Of a stretch of 64,000 bases of DNA, positions 33,266 through 43,170 are shown one piece after another (the stretch's first letter is position 1; each line of letters opens with the position of its first letter). The stretch lies in assembly GCF_034932365.1 (NCBI RefSeq), contig NZ_JAYGHR010000081.1, positions 14,511-78,510 of the forward strand, given 5' to 3'. The position numbers and the translations under genes were made by a program. The DNA comes from Capilliphycus robustus. GTDB lineage: Bacteria > Cyanobacteriota > Cyanobacteriia > Cyanobacteriales > Microcoleaceae. The notes beneath the pieces are model-generated. The model did not search any database, was not told the DNA's origin, and worked only from the letters and a program-made list of their open reading frames with translations.

Positions 33266-35755
33266 TTAAGTCAAAATAGAACCCCCTAACATTCGTTGAT
33301 ACCGTCGGTTTAACTCCTGCTGCATTAACGGCCAACGGTTTAACGTTTCATCCTTTTCTATCACTTTTTGCGCCGCATCTCTTGCCAATTCTAACACCTC
33401 CCGATCTTCAACTAAACTCGCTAAGACAAAATCCGGTAATCCTGACTGACGAGATCCCAAAACTTGACCTGGCCCCCGCAACTGCATATCCATTTCAGCG
33501 ATAAAAAATCCATCTTGAGACTCTGCAAGAACCTCTAGCCTTTCTCTGGCTTCTGGCGTTGAACTTCCTGCCATTAATAGACAAAAAGATTTGTGTTTAC
33601 CCCGTCCAACTCGTCCCCGTAATTGATGCAATTGAGATAACCCAAATCGTTCCGCATTTTCGATTAACATCACCGTTGCATTCGGAACATCCACCCCCAC
33701 TTCTACCACCGTTGTAGAAACCAGAATTTGCGTCTTTTGATCGCGAAATTGACTAATCGCTTCATCTTTTTCCGCACTACTCAGACGACCATGTAATAAA
33801 CCAATTTGAAATTCTGGGAAAATTTTCGTTTGCAGTTTTTGATGTTCCTCCACTGCTGAACGGACATCTAACTTTTCCGATTCTTCAACTAACGGCAACA
33901 CCACATAAACCTGTCTTCCCTGCACAATTTCTCGTCGGATTAAATCATAGGCTTCATTGCGTTGTTTCCCCATCAAAATAGTCGTTTGAATCGGTTGACG
34001 CCCCGGCGGAAGTTCATCCAATTGACTGACATCTAAATCCCCATGTAACGTTAACGCTAATGTACGCGGAATGGGCGTCGCTGTCATCGTTAAAACATGA
34101 GGAGATTCACCTTTTTGTTGCAATTTAGCCCGTTGTTGCACCCCAAACCGATGCTGTTCATCAATCACCACTAACCCCAACCGATGAAAATTTACCGTAT
34201 CTTGAATCAGCGCATGAGTTCCCACTAAAACAGGTAATTCTCCCGTTTCTAATTGGCTGTGAATTTGGCGACGTTTCGCTGTTTTAGTTGAACCCGTTAA
34301 CAGTTCAACGCTTAAGTGCATTAAGTTAAACCAACTGACTAATTTTCGATAATGTTGTTCAGCTAAAACTTCCGTTGGCGCCATCAATGCCGTTTGATAT
34401 CCGGCTTGAATAGCCGCTAACATTGCCACAACTGCGACTACTGTTTTTCCTGCCCCTACATCCCCTTGAACCAACCGATTCATCGGTTCAGAAGATTGTA
34501 AATCAATCAGAATTTCTTTGATGACTCGTTGTTGAGCATTCGTTAATTTAAACGGTAAAATTTCATCAAACTGTTGAATCAGTTTTCCCGTCGGAGCAAG
34601 AACAGCGCTAGTTGCCGCTTTTTTTTGAGATTGACGTCGTTGTAACAGTCCTAATTGTAGATAGAAAAACTCATCAAATACCAAACGGCGACGGGCTGCG
34701 GCTAAACAGTCTCTATCTGGGGGAAAGTGAATATTTTGAATCGCATCTTGTACTCCAATCAGTTGATAAATATCCAATAAACCTTGAGGTAACGTATCTT
34801 GCAACTGGCTCGTTGTTGGTAAAACCGATAAAACCGATTTTCTAATTAAGTCAGCACCCACCCCTTCACTCAGGGGATAAACAGGCACCACCCGACCAAT
34901 TTTCATCGAGTCAATTTGCCCCCCTTCTTGGTCTAAAACTTCCAATTCAGGATTATCTAAAGTAATTCCATATTTATTACTTTTCACTAACCCCGAAGCC
35001 GCGACAATCGTACCCTGTGGGTAGTTATATTTTTGCTTATTTTGCCATCCCGCATTACTATATCTCGGCCCTGCGAAAAAACGACTAATTTTGAGTTGTC
35101 CGGTACTATCCGTTAAGATTAAATCTAAAATCGTTAATTTCTTATTTCTAGGACTGCTAAAACAGTTACACCGTTTAACCTTAGCAATCAGTGTTACTGT
35201 TTCTCCCGGAACTAAATCTCGAATCGCAACTTGACGAGCATAATCAATATGATCTCGCGGATAATAGTATAATAAATCATAAACCGTATACAAGCCCAGT
35301 TTCGCTAAACGATATGCATTTCTAGGCCCGACGACGTTCTCTAAAGGTTGTTCTAAAGAAGAAGCAGCATTCGGTGATTTCTCAACAATTGGTAGGGTTT
35401 GAATCAGGGAATTTGTCGGAATAGATGCCGGAATTTGTTGACTTCTTTCAGTGATTTCTTCGACTTTTTCACGACAGTCAAGACTTCGCTGCATTTGCAA
35501 CAAAAACCGCCTTGTATCATCCAGAAGGTTTTCTCTATCTTGCAGACTTTTTTCTGAATAATTCGCAAACGCATCTACCATTTGTTGACAGCGATTTTTA
35601 GAGTCTCCGGGAACAAGGTTAAAAAGTTCGTTTAAGCTAATATACAAAAACTCGTGAAATTGGTGATGCTTTCCCTGAACATTATTAAATCCCCTTTCGG
35701 CTTCAACTGCAATTGCTTTTTGTAAACGCTCCCAGTCTGGTTGGTTACTTTTCAT
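33266..35755 (-). CDS. recG: ATP-dependent DNA helicase RecG
   Basis: RecG remodels stalled replication forks and branched recombination intermediates. The 829-residue protein has a cyanobacterial N-terminal extension of about 130 residues, the wedge OB domain (GPRNAYRLAKLGLYTVYDLL, then PGETVTLIAKV), and the superfamily 2 motor with Walker A LVQGDVGAGKTVVAV, the DEQH box VVIDEQHRFGVQQ, TMTATPIPRTLAL, and motif VI QLRGRVGRGKH. The GNAT gene follows directly. Complete and unremarkable otherwise. Confidence 0.95.
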   Translation of the reverse strand: MKSNQPDWERLQKAIAVEAERGFNNVQGKHHQFHEFLYISLNELFNLVPGDSKNRCQQMVDAFANYSEKSLQDRENLLDDTRRFLLQMQRSLDCREKVEEITERSQQIPASIPTNSLIQTLPIVEKSPNAASSLEQPLENVVGPRNAYRLAKLGLYTVYDLLYYYPRDHIDYARQVAIRDLVPGETVTLIAKVKRCNCFSSPRNKKLTILDLILTDSTGQLKISRFFAGPRYSNAGWQNKQKYNYPQGTIVAASGLVKSNKYGITLDNPELEVLDQEGGQIDSMKIGRVVPVYPLSEGVGADLIRKSVLSVLPTTSQLQDTLPQGLLDIYQLIGVQDAIQNIHFPPDRDCLAAARRRLVFDEFFYLQLGLLQRRQSQKKAATSAVLAPTGKLIQQFDEILPFKLTNAQQRVIKEILIDLQSSEPMNRLVQGDVGAGKTVVAVVAMLAAIQAGYQTALMAPTEVLAEQHYRKLVSWFNLMHLSVELLTGSTKTAKRRQIHSQLETGELPVLVGTHALIQDTVNFHRLGLVVIDEQHRFGVQQRAKLQQKGESPHVLTMTATPIPRTLALTLHGDLDVSQLDELPPGRQPIQTTILMGKQRNEAYDLIRREIVQGRQVYVVLPLVEESEKLDVRSAVEEHQKLQTKIFPEFQIGLLHGRLSSAEKDEAISQFRDQKTQILVSTTVVEVGVDVPNATVMLIENAERFGLSQLHQLRGRVGRGKHKSFCLLMAGSSTPEARERLEVLAESQDGFFIAEMDMQLRGPGQVLGSRQSGLPDFVLASLVEDREVLELARDAAQKVIEKDETLNRWPLMQQELNRRYQRMLGGSILT

Positions 35756-36081
35756 TGTTCCAGTTGAGTAAAAAATAGAAGTTTATCTGATTTTATTAAT
35801 CCAATTAAACGGACTCCAAGTCATTGAAAACTAAAAAATCAAAACATTGGCTTGTCTATCCTTTATAGGGTAACAGCATGAAGCTGTCTTCCTCTAAAAG
35901 TATAGAAGTTTTTAACTTGAAAAATCAAGAAAATTCACTTTTATTTGACATTTTAGGAAATTTTCGCTAAGATAATAGCATAGGCTAGTCTGGGGTTGTT
36001 CGCCCCTACACTTGAACTATAAATCAACACCAGAAAATAGCCCGTTAACCCTTCGCCTCTTAGCTTCTACGGCTTCAGTGT
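35756..36081. other. Gene-free 326-base stretch
   Basis: Between recG and the next minus-strand gene I see only AT-rich DNA and a short GTTCGCCCCTACA fragment of the dispersed GTAGGGGC repeat family (about 35998-36010). It includes the recG promoter region. Nothing else is evident. Confidence 0.4.
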
Positions 36082-36945
36082 TTAAGCGTTCTGCTCAAAC
36101 CAACTGGCTCGCCAAGCCGCCTCAGCTTCTAACACAGCCCGTTCTCGTTGTTTCTTCTGATAATTGCGTCCCAGCTTGTTCAACTGAGCAGAGAGATTGC
36201 GAATCTGATGACGTTTTGACATCACGGCTGTATCTGCAAATTCAACTTCAGACAGACGCAGATGCACAGCCATCACACGAGTCACATTAGAAATCTCCTC
36301 GTCCTCGATGTCTTCGGTTTCAATCATCAAGTTCAGGAGGTTAGGCGGACTCGCAACAGTTTGTGCCGAAGTTTCCGCTAGATAAGCCGCTTCTAAAAGG
36401 GCTTCTGGTAATTTTTGGGGGAAAATCTCGGATTTTTGTAAGCATCGGTTGGTATCGCGAGACAGGGTTTTCAAAAAAGCATGAATTGATTTTTCCAGCT
36501 TTTCTTGCCACAAAGCCAACCGTTCAGGAGAACTCAAGGGCTGCGGAAGAGCCTGTTGAATCAAAAAATCACTAGAGACTTCAACAGATTCATCTTCGGG
36601 GGTGAAATCTTCTTCTAAAGAATCATCGTCCTCTGGTTGTTCCTTCAAAGCTTGAGAGGCGGAGGAAAGTTGCACCAGAGACAGCAACGTTTTTTGAGCG
36701 TTTGTAGCTAACGTTTGCAAATTTTGTTGAAATTTCTGCCGTTGTGAAAAGGAAAGCTTCAGAAAAGATTCTGGATAGCCCTGAGTACATAAATGATAAC
36801 TCGCCAGAATCAACTGTTGGCGAACTGCTTTTCCTAAAGCCGTGAGATAATTTTCATAGGCGTGATCAAATTCATGAGCTAACTTGGCGATTGCCTCTTC
36901 TAAAGAAGCGAGATCCTCCTCTATGGCTTTAAGCGATCCTGTCAT
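36082..36945 (-). CDS. Coiled-coil protein of unknown function, cyanobacterial type
   Basis: The 287-residue protein is almost wholly helical and charged. Residues 1-95 form long helices (IEEDLASLEEAIAKLAHEFD), followed by an acidic linker (EQPEDDDSLEEDFTPEDESV, about 102-121) and a second helical part ending in basic QIRNLSAQLNKLGRNYQKKQ. No export signal, membrane segment or catalytic motif is seen. The pattern is of a conserved cyanobacterial protein with a structural or scaffold role, which is a guess. The start is the only ATG in front of the helices, about 130 bases ahead of no other gene on its strand. Confidence 0.65.
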   Translation of the reverse strand: MTGSLKAIEEDLASLEEAIAKLAHEFDHAYENYLTALGKAVRQQLILASYHLCTQGYPESFLKLSFSQRQKFQQNLQTLATNAQKTLLSLVQLSSASQALKEQPEDDDSLEEDFTPEDESVEVSSDFLIQQALPQPLSSPERLALWQEKLEKSIHAFLKTLSRDTNRCLQKSEIFPQKLPEALLEAAYLAETSAQTVASPPNLLNLMIETEDIEDEEISNVTRVMAVHLRLSEVEFADTAVMSKRHQIRNLSAQLNKLGRNYQKKQRERAVLEAEAAWRASWFEQNA

Positions 36946-37124
36946 TTCTGCAATTTGATGGAGAAAGCGTCAATATTAAACCGTAAAAACTAATCCGTTA
37001 GTAGGGTTCAGGTGTCAATTCTTAGCTAGAACAATATTCGGAAAAACTGCCGAATCATTCATTTTCCCAATTCTCAATCCAATTTCCGGTCTTCTACCTT
37101 GAGTCACTGAAATAGCTTAGATTT

Positions 37125-37166
37125 AAAAGCCCCAATCGCCTCTAATGATAATTTGAATCGGGGCTA
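37125..37166 (-). terminator. Rho-independent terminator of the rpsB-tsf operon
   Basis: On the minus strand AGCCCCGATT pairs with ATTGGGGCT across an AT-rich loop and is followed by TTTT. It lies about 45 bases behind the tsf stop. Confidence 0.8.
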
Positions 37167-37208
37167 ATCAAACTTTTTTCAAGGTTATTTCTGTCCAAAA
37201 AACGGTGC

Positions 37209-37838
37209 TTATTCAGCCGTCTCTTCCTCTGCATCAACCCCCTCGCCCAGAATAAAGCGAGAAAAGCGACGCACTTTAATATTTTCTCCGAGAAGGGCAA
37301 TGGTTTGTTTAACCAACTCTTCAACCGTAATATTTTGATCGCGAATATAAGGTTGATCCATCAACGCCAATTCTTTCAGACGCTTATCGATCCGACCTTG
37401 AACGATCTTTTCTTTAATATTATCGGGCTTTCCACCGAGATCATCGCGCTTCATCTCAATCGATTTTTCCTTCTCAACGATATCGCTGGGAATATTATCA
37501 ACCGCAACATACTCCACATTCGGACAAGCGGCAATTTGCATGGCTACATTTCGCACCAGCGTTTGAAACTCTTCGCGACGCGCAACAAAGTCAGTCTCGC
37601 AGTTGACTTCAACGAGAACCCCAACGCGACCCCCAGTATGAATATAGCTGCCAACCAGTCCTTCACTGGCCGCACGACCCGCTTTTTTATCGGCCGAGGT
37701 AATGCCCTTTTGTCGCAGCCACTCGATAGCTTTGGTCATATCGCCATCTGTTTCTTTGAGTGCTTTTTTGCAGTCCATCATACCTGCGCCTGTTTTTTCA
37801 CGCAGTTCTTTGACTACTTTTGCTGATATGTCGGCCAT
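37209..37838 (-). CDS. tsf: Translation elongation factor Ts
   Basis: EF-Ts exchanges GDP for GTP on EF-Tu. The 209-residue protein is the short cyanobacterial/plastid form: the N-terminal UBA domain (SAKVVKELREKTGAGMMDCK), the EF-Tu-contact signature CETDFVARREEF (about 79-90), and a shortened core ending VRRFSRFILGEG. TAGAGGAAAA provides the ribosome site. It follows rpsB on the same strand at about 480 bases, the usual cyanobacterial order. Confidence 0.96.
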   Translation of the reverse strand: MADISAKVVKELREKTGAGMMDCKKALKETDGDMTKAIEWLRQKGITSADKKAGRAASEGLVGSYIHTGGRVGVLVEVNCETDFVARREEFQTLVRNVAMQIAACPNVEYVAVDNIPSDIVEKEKSIEMKRDDLGGKPDNIKEKIVQGRIDKRLKELALMDQPYIRDQNITVEELVKQTIALLGENIKVRRFSRFILGEGVDAEEETAE

Positions 37839-38318
37839 TTTTTCCTCTATTCCTTCTCTTGAATTTTTTTGAGTCGCCCTGAGACGAATGGTAAATGACC
37901 TACACCCAATTTTTGGGTTTGAGTCGAAAAAAGATTAAGTTTCTGGGTTCGGCACTATGCGCGAGTCCATCGGTTTTTCAATAGATCCGCACAGACCTGA
38001 TGTTGCTACTATCGCTTTACGTGCTTCGTGTTAAGTGTTGGTACGCACGAATCCCAACTCTAGTAGACCAACATTTTTATGATTTTACCTCAATTTGAGG
38101 TCAACCGTCCTCAAACCGGGCTTGTATCCCGCTTAATTTCGGTCATCAACCCTGTATATAGTAGCACTTTCTACTGATTCAATTTTCGCTCTATTTCTCT
38201 TGCGTCCCCGAACGGGATCAGCATTGTTTGTTACAGGGCGCAAGCCCGAACCCAATTGGCTTAAATAGGTATTTTGCGCCCTTTTATCCCTCAGAACATT
38301 GAGACTGCTGAGTTTATT
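37839..38318. other. 480-base rpsB-tsf spacer
   Basis: No gene is seen. It includes a GGGCGCAAGCCC copy of the dispersed repeat (about 38236-38247) and stretches with weak pairing near 37960-38060 (GTGCTTCGTGTTAAG). The unusual length suggests tsf has its own promoter. Confidence 0.4.
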
Positions 38319-39134
38319 TTAATCCTCTTTATCGGGATCTTCTTCGTCTTCAATATATTCTTCGTAATCTTCACCTTCTTCGCCGAAGTCTTCCTCTGCA
38401 CCATCGTAGTCGTCAGCAAATTCTTCAGCCAGATCTGGATCACCCTCCAGTTGACCGTGACGCCCTTCATAAATGGCATCGGACAGCTTCCCAACGATTA
38501 ATTTAATCGCTCGAATGGCGTCATCGTTGGCGGGAATATGGATGTCAGCCAAGTCGGGATCACAGTTCGTATCCAACATCGCAATAATTGGAATTCCCAA
38601 CTTTTTACACTCCATAACAGCGTTATGTTCCCGTCGCTGATCGATCATCACCACCGCATCAGGAGTGCGACGCATTTGTTTAATACCACCCAGGTATTTT
38701 TGCAGCTTCTCCAGTTCCCGTCGTAACACAGAAGCTTCTTTTTTGGGCAGATAATCAAGTTGACCGCTATCTTGGCGATATTCTAGCTCTTTGAGTCGGT
38801 CTACCCGAGTTTTGATGGTCGTCCAGTTGGTCAGCATTCCCCCTAACCAACGTTGGTTTACATAATAGGCTCCACAGCGTAGAGCTTCTTGAGCAATGAT
38901 ACCCGCCGCTTGACGTTTCGTACCCACAAACAGAAATTTCTTGCCTTGTTCAGAAGAAGTTCTAATATATTCATAGGCTTCTTCCATCAGTTGGGCGGTT
39001 TGCAACAAGTCAATGATATGAACTCCGTTCCGTTCTGTATAGATATACGGAGCCATTTTCGGATTCCAACGACGAGTCTGATGTCCGAAGTGAACTCCAG
39101 ACTCTAACATTTCAGCGAGACTAATAACTGCCAT
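38319..39134 (-). CDS. rpsB: 30S ribosomal protein S2
   Basis: S2 binds the small subunit late and is needed for S1 attachment. The ATG at 39134 is fixed by AAAGGAG upstream and by the family start MAVISLAEMLESGVHFGHQ. Both signatures are present (LLQTAQLMEEAYEYI, and PIIAMLDTNCDPD..IPANDDAIR). The C-terminus carries an acidic tail (from about residue 235, rich in Glu/Asp) that is longer than in most bacteria. Confidence 0.96.
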   Translation of the reverse strand: MAVISLAEMLESGVHFGHQTRRWNPKMAPYIYTERNGVHIIDLLQTAQLMEEAYEYIRTSSEQGKKFLFVGTKRQAAGIIAQEALRCGAYYVNQRWLGGMLTNWTTIKTRVDRLKELEYRQDSGQLDYLPKKEASVLRRELEKLQKYLGGIKQMRRTPDAVVMIDQRREHNAVMECKKLGIPIIAMLDTNCDPDLADIHIPANDDAIRAIKLIVGKLSDAIYEGRHGQLEGDPDLAEEFADDYDGAEEDFGEEGEDYEEYIEDEEDPDKED

Positions 39135-39273
39135 TTTAAATTTAACTCCTTTCGGGTTAATCCTCCATCCCAGGGTTGATCTCTGACTTGGATTTGTCAA
39201 AAACACCCGAAACCCAGGATGTGTGAATTTTAGACAACCTCTCTATACTAGCAAAATAAGGTCATGTTTAACC

Positions 39274-39942
39274 CTATGGATGAATTTGTTTGAGAATCAC
39301 CCGCAGGCGATCATAGTCATCTCGGAGTAAAATACTTAACGTGCGCCCCGCTTCAACCAGCCAAGAGCGATCGCAATTTCGCAGTTGATAAATGTGGCGA
39401 ATTGCTGCTGCTGTTAGCGACTCAACAGGCGCTTGACTGACTTGCAGCAAAGTTCTTAGAAAGTCAAATTCCGTGCTGAAATGAATAATATCCGCAGGTT
39501 CGCAATGATAAACCGCCTGATGAATTTGCGGGGGACGAGGCGGAATATATTGATAAACAGTACCTCTGGGCGGTTCAATGCCATTCGTTCCTCTAGCCGG
39601 AGTCTCAAACCCAATAATCGCCGCTCTAAACTCCGTTTTCAACATTGCAAAAATCTGCGGTTGTTCTTCCCGCAACTCTTGCAAAGATAATCCCAACGCT
39701 CTAGCCCGATGTACCGAATCAATCGGACAGGTTGTTACATGATACACGATCGCATAAACTTGATTACCCGACTCCTCATCACTCGATTTGACCCAACTGC
39801 CAAACGGCGGCATTATCGGGAACGTCAGATCTTCCGGTTCGAGACATTGGGCTAAAAATTCGCAAGTTGTCGTCTCAATCACCTCTCCAATATGACGGTG
39901 ATCACGAGTCGTTGTACTAAATTGAGGAAAGGGAAGACGCAT
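39274..39942 (-). CDS. HAS-barrel domain protein, cyanobacterial
   Basis: The start ATG at 39942 (MRLPFPQFSTTTRDHRHIGE) is preferred over a TTG two codons upstream. The 222-residue protein opens with the HAS-barrel fold seen at the N-terminus of HerA-type ATPases (IGEVIETTTCEFLAQCLEPE) but has no ATPase domain; the rest (NQVYAIVYHVTTCPIDSVHR, GTVYQYIPPRPPQIHQ) is typical of a conserved cyanobacterial family. Its role is unknown; an accessory to a nucleic-acid translocase is conceivable. It lies about 70 bases from the convergent edge of rpsB on the same strand. Confidence 0.75.
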   Translation of the reverse strand: MRLPFPQFSTTTRDHRHIGEVIETTTCEFLAQCLEPEDLTFPIMPPFGSWVKSSDEESGNQVYAIVYHVTTCPIDSVHRARALGLSLQELREEQPQIFAMLKTEFRAAIIGFETPARGTNGIEPPRGTVYQYIPPRPPQIHQAVYHCEPADIIHFSTEFDFLRTLLQVSQAPVESLTAAAIRHIYQLRNCDRSWLVEAGRTLSILLRDDYDRLRVILKQIHP

Positions 39943-39954
39943 AAGCAAACTTTT

Positions 39955-40155
39955 ACAGTGACCAGCTTTTACAGTTATCAGTTATCAGTTTACAGTGACC
40001 AGCTTTTACAGTGACCAGTAAACAGTTATCAGTGACCAGCTTTTACAGTGACCAGTAAACAGTTATTAGTTGTCACTGTTGTCTGTTCACTGGTTACTGT
40101 AAACTGGTTACTGTTCACTGCTCACTGGTCACTGGTCACTGTTTACTGGTCACTG
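39955..40155. repeat. CAGTGACCAGT / ACTGGTCACTG repeat array
   Basis: More than a dozen imperfect copies of TTTACAGTGACCAG occur first in direct orientation (to about 40070) and then as the reverse complement CTGGTCACTGTAAA, so the whole forms a large inverted structure with the centre near 40080. The smaller array at 13413-13496 shares the unit. It fills the gap between the HAS-barrel gene and ndhS. Confidence 0.88.
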
Positions 40156-40173
40156 ATTTGCACCTGCCGAATT

Positions 40174-40374
40174 TTATTTTGCTTTGGCTTTTCGGCCGGC
40201 TGTCGCATCAACGGGTTCAATTTCTGAAAGTCGAAACGTAACTAATTTATCCCAGTTTCCCCCTTCAAACAAAACAGCAACTTTACCATCGCTAATCCGT
40301 TGCACTTGTCCCTGAAAGCCGTAGTAAGTATCACCAGGGTTGATCACACGAACTGCTGAACCGGGGAGAATCAT
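40174..40374 (-). CDS. ndhS: NAD(P)H dehydrogenase-like complex subunit S
   Basis: The 66-residue protein is the ferredoxin-docking subunit of photosynthetic complex I (NDH-1) on the thylakoid membrane, needed for cyclic electron flow. The whole sequence follows the NdhS pattern: MILPGSAVRVINPGDTYYGF, the SH3-like core VQRISDGKVAVLFEGGNWDK and the ending VTFRLSEIEPVD, then a basic tail. It is monocistronic and sits against a repeat array. Confidence 0.9.
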   Translation of the reverse strand: MILPGSAVRVINPGDTYYGFQGQVQRISDGKVAVLFEGGNWDKLVTFRLSEIEPVDATAGRKAKAK

Positions 40375-40484
40375 GGCTAATTCCTTAATTGATCTCTACA
40401 TTCATTCAGTCTACAGAATATTCGAGAATTCGGAACGGAATATAATGCGATCGCTATTTTTGGGATTTTTGATAGATCCGGTTG

Positions 40485-41555
40485 TCACGTCAAAGCCGCT
40501 ACAGAGACTTTCGCCGCAATCTGTTGAGCGATCGCTGTTAACGCTTTCGCCGCCGCCGAGTCGGGGTGAGAGATCACCACAGGGACTCCGTTATCGCCAC
40601 CTTCTCGCACAGGCATTTCTAGGGGAATACCCCCTAAGAGGGGGACACCGAGTTCTTGAGCGGTTTTCTCGCCTCCCCCAGAACCAAAGATGTCGTATTT
40701 TTTCTCAGGCAGATCGGGCGGGATAAAATAGCTCATATTTTCAACAATCCCCAAAATAGAGACTCCCAGTTGTTGGAACATCCGTAAACCTTTACGAGAG
40801 TCCAGTAAAGAAACCGTTTGCGGAGTGGTGACAATCACAACCCCCGACATCGGTACCGCCTGAATCAGAGTCAGTTGAGCATCTCCGGTTCCCGGTGGCA
40901 TATCTACAATTAAATAATCCAGTTCACCCCATTCGACTTGGTAGAGAAACTGACGAATAATCCCGTTGAGCATCGGGCCACGCCAGATTACAGGTTGATC
41001 GTGATCGATCAAAAACGCCATCGAAACCAACTTCACGCCGTAATTAAAGGCAGGTTCTAAGACTTCACCTTGTTTTCCTTGACGAACCATCACTTGGTAA
41101 TCTGTCAGTCCCATCATCGTCGGATCGTTCGGGCCATAGATATCTGCATCGATCAGCCCGACTTTTGCCCCCGTTTGGGCCAGAGCAACCGCAACGTTAA
41201 CGGCGACGGTACTTTTGCCGACACCGCCTTTACCACTGGAGATGGCGAGGATATTTTTAACGCCTTCTATGCCTTGGCGATCGGGTATCGATTTTTGTTG
41301 AGGAGTTTCGGCGGTGACATCAACCGTGACTCGTTGGACTCCTGGAAGTTGCTGCACTGCTTTTTGGCAATCTTCGACGATGAACTCTCGCAACGGACAG
41401 GCAGGAGTGGTGAGAACGAGAGTAAAGCTGACTTCACCCTGGTTGATTTTGACATTGCGGATCATATTGAGATCGACCAAACTCTTTTGAAGTTCAGGAT
41501 CTTGTACAGGTCGCAGGATTTCTAAAACAGAACTGACATTCAGGGAATTTGACAT
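40485..41555 (-). CDS. mrp: Mrp/NBP35-type Fe-S cluster carrier ATPase
   Basis: The 356-residue protein joins an N-terminal MIP18 (DUF59) domain (LEILRPVQDPELQKSLVDLN, residues 11-30) to a ParA/MinD-type ATPase with deviant Walker A ISSGKGGVGKST (105-116) and Walker B YLIVDMPPGTGDAQ. ApbC/Mrp proteins bind and pass on 4Fe-4S clusters; in cyanobacteria the target would include photosystem I and hydrogen-pathway enzymes, which is inference. A CxxC-like pair is not evident. Monocistronic. Confidence 0.92.
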   Translation of the reverse strand: MSNSLNVSSVLEILRPVQDPELQKSLVDLNMIRNVKINQGEVSFTLVLTTPACPLREFIVEDCQKAVQQLPGVQRVTVDVTAETPQQKSIPDRQGIEGVKNILAISSGKGGVGKSTVAVNVAVALAQTGAKVGLIDADIYGPNDPTMMGLTDYQVMVRQGKQGEVLEPAFNYGVKLVSMAFLIDHDQPVIWRGPMLNGIIRQFLYQVEWGELDYLIVDMPPGTGDAQLTLIQAVPMSGVVIVTTPQTVSLLDSRKGLRMFQQLGVSILGIVENMSYFIPPDLPEKKYDIFGSGGGEKTAQELGVPLLGGIPLEMPVREGGDNGVPVVISHPDSAAAKALTAIAQQIAAKVSVAALT

Positions 41556-41689
41556 CTTGTTGGTGATTGCAGCTAGTGAGTGGAGGAAGGCGATCGCATC
41601 GGTTGCGATTTCTGCCCTACTCTATTTTTGGACAGGAGTGAAATAATTAAGTTTTTTTGACAATATTTTAACTTGTGAGGGGTTCGGGG

Positions 41690-43170
41690 AGCTATAAGTC
41701 CCGCGCTTTACCAGTAGGGTCAGCGTCGGGATACATGGACACAAGAGCGTCGATTGAGGGGTACCGGTACGCGGAGCTTGCTACGATGCCCCGAAAATTG
41801 ACACACTATCTATCGGTTCTAACAGAAAATATAAATCCGTTAGAATATAGCTATGTTGAACTTGACCTACAGCTACCGAATCTATCCAAGTCTTGACCAG
41901 GAAGGGCAAATGCTTGACTGGTTGGAGCAATGCCGTCGCGTGTATAACTACGCATTGGCAGAACGTAAGGACTGGATAAACTCGCGTAAATGCCCGGTCA
42001 ATGCTTGCAGTATCAGGCAGGAATACATCATCCCTGCTGAGACACCCTATCCTGACTACTACAAACAGCAGAATGCGCTGACCAAAGCCAAAGAGGAGAT
42101 TCCAGTCCTCAAGGCAGTTCACTCTCAGGTTTTGCAAGATGCTTTGAAGCGACTGGATAAGTCGTTCAAGTTCATGCAAGAGAGAGGGTTTGGGTTTCCC
42201 CGATTCAAGAAATTTGGTCAGTACCGCTCTTTTGTCTTTCCGCAGTTCAAATCTAATCCGGTCAACGGATTTGAAACGGCAGTCGCTACAACGCGGGTTC
42301 CCCGCACAACGCGCTGCCTCATCAAGCTGCCAAAAATTGGAGCTATGCCCATCAACCTGCATCGTCCCATTCCAGAAGGGTTTGGAGTCAAACAGGTGCG
42401 GGTAGTGTTCAAGCCGTCTGGATGGTACGCTCAACTGATTCTGCAAGCCGATGTTTCCGTTCCCAATGTCATGCCGCATGGTGAACCCATTGGCATTGAT
42501 TTGGGACTGGAGAAGTTCTTGGCGGTATCGACAGGTGAATTGGTAGGACGCCCTCGCTTTTTCGTGGATTTGCAAAGCAAGCTTCGATGGCTGCAACGTA
42601 AATTGAGGAACAAGAAAAAAGGTTCTGCGAATTACCGGAAGATTCAAGCCAAGATTCGCAAACTGCATGAACACATCTACAACGTCCGCCGTGAGTTCCA
42701 TTTCCTGACAGCCCACAAGCTTTGCAACAATGTCGGAATGATTTTTGCTGAGGACTTGAACCTCAAAGCGACCAGTCGCGGGATGTTAGCAAAGCATTGT
42801 TTGGATGCTGCATGGGGTAGCTTTCTGGAAATTCTCAAGTGGGTGTGCTGGAAGCGGGGAGTCTACTTCGCCAAAGTAGATCCCAATGGAACCAGTCAGA
42901 CTTGCCCTCAGTGTGGAGCGCATACTGGGAAAAAGGAACTCAGTGAACGAGTGCATCATTGCAGTGAATGTGGATATACAACCGACCGAGATGTTGCTGC
43001 CGCTCAAGTGGTGATGCAACGCGGTCTGATACTTGTAGCCGATGGACAGTCGGTGATACTGCCTGCTGAGGAAGGTTGCGTGCGTACCCCGATGAAGCAG
43101 GAAGCCCCAACCGTGAGGAAGGGAAGCCCGCGCTCTACCCGCGATTGGTGAGCGTCGGGATGATGTCACC
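41690..43170 (+). mobile_element. IS200/IS605-type tnpB element, apparently intact
   Basis: The unit contains one full tnpB and no tnpA. Related sequences flank it: GTCCCGCGCTTTACC..TCAGCGTCGGGAT (41698-41730) upstream and AGCCCGCGCTCTACCC..TGAGCGTCGGGAT (43126-43160) downstream. The downstream copy overlaps the tnpB end, the place of the omega-RNA scaffold. Base composition is more GC-rich than the surroundings, a sign of recent arrival. Confidence 0.75.
41853..43151 (+). CDS. tnpB: RNA-guided nuclease TnpB (OrfB), full length
   Basis: The 432-residue protein starts with the family pattern MLNLTYSYRIYPSLDQEGQM and has RuvC-I GIDLGLEKFLAVS, RuvC-II FAEDLNLKA, the zinc ribbon CPQCG..CSECG and RuvC-III TTDRDVAAAQ. 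TnpB is guided by an RNA from the right end of the element to cut donor sites and keep the element in place. The catalytic residues are all present, so this is the only clearly competent TnpB of the three in the window. It lies between mrp and hemF and interrupts no visible gene. Confidence 0.93.
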   Translation: MLNLTYSYRIYPSLDQEGQMLDWLEQCRRVYNYALAERKDWINSRKCPVNACSIRQEYIIPAETPYPDYYKQQNALTKAKEEIPVLKAVHSQVLQDALKRLDKSFKFMQERGFGFPRFKKFGQYRSFVFPQFKSNPVNGFETAVATTRVPRTTRCLIKLPKIGAMPINLHRPIPEGFGVKQVRVVFKPSGWYAQLILQADVSVPNVMPHGEPIGIDLGLEKFLAVSTGELVGRPRFFVDLQSKLRWLQRKLRNKKKGSANYRKIQAKIRKLHEHIYNVRREFHFLTAHKLCNNVGMIFAEDLNLKATSRGMLAKHCLDAAWGSFLEILKWVCWKRGVYFAKVDPNGTSQTCPQCGAHTGKKELSERVHHCSECGYTTDRDVAAAQVVMQRGLILVADGQSVILPAEEGCVRTPMKQEAPTVRKGSPRSTRDW

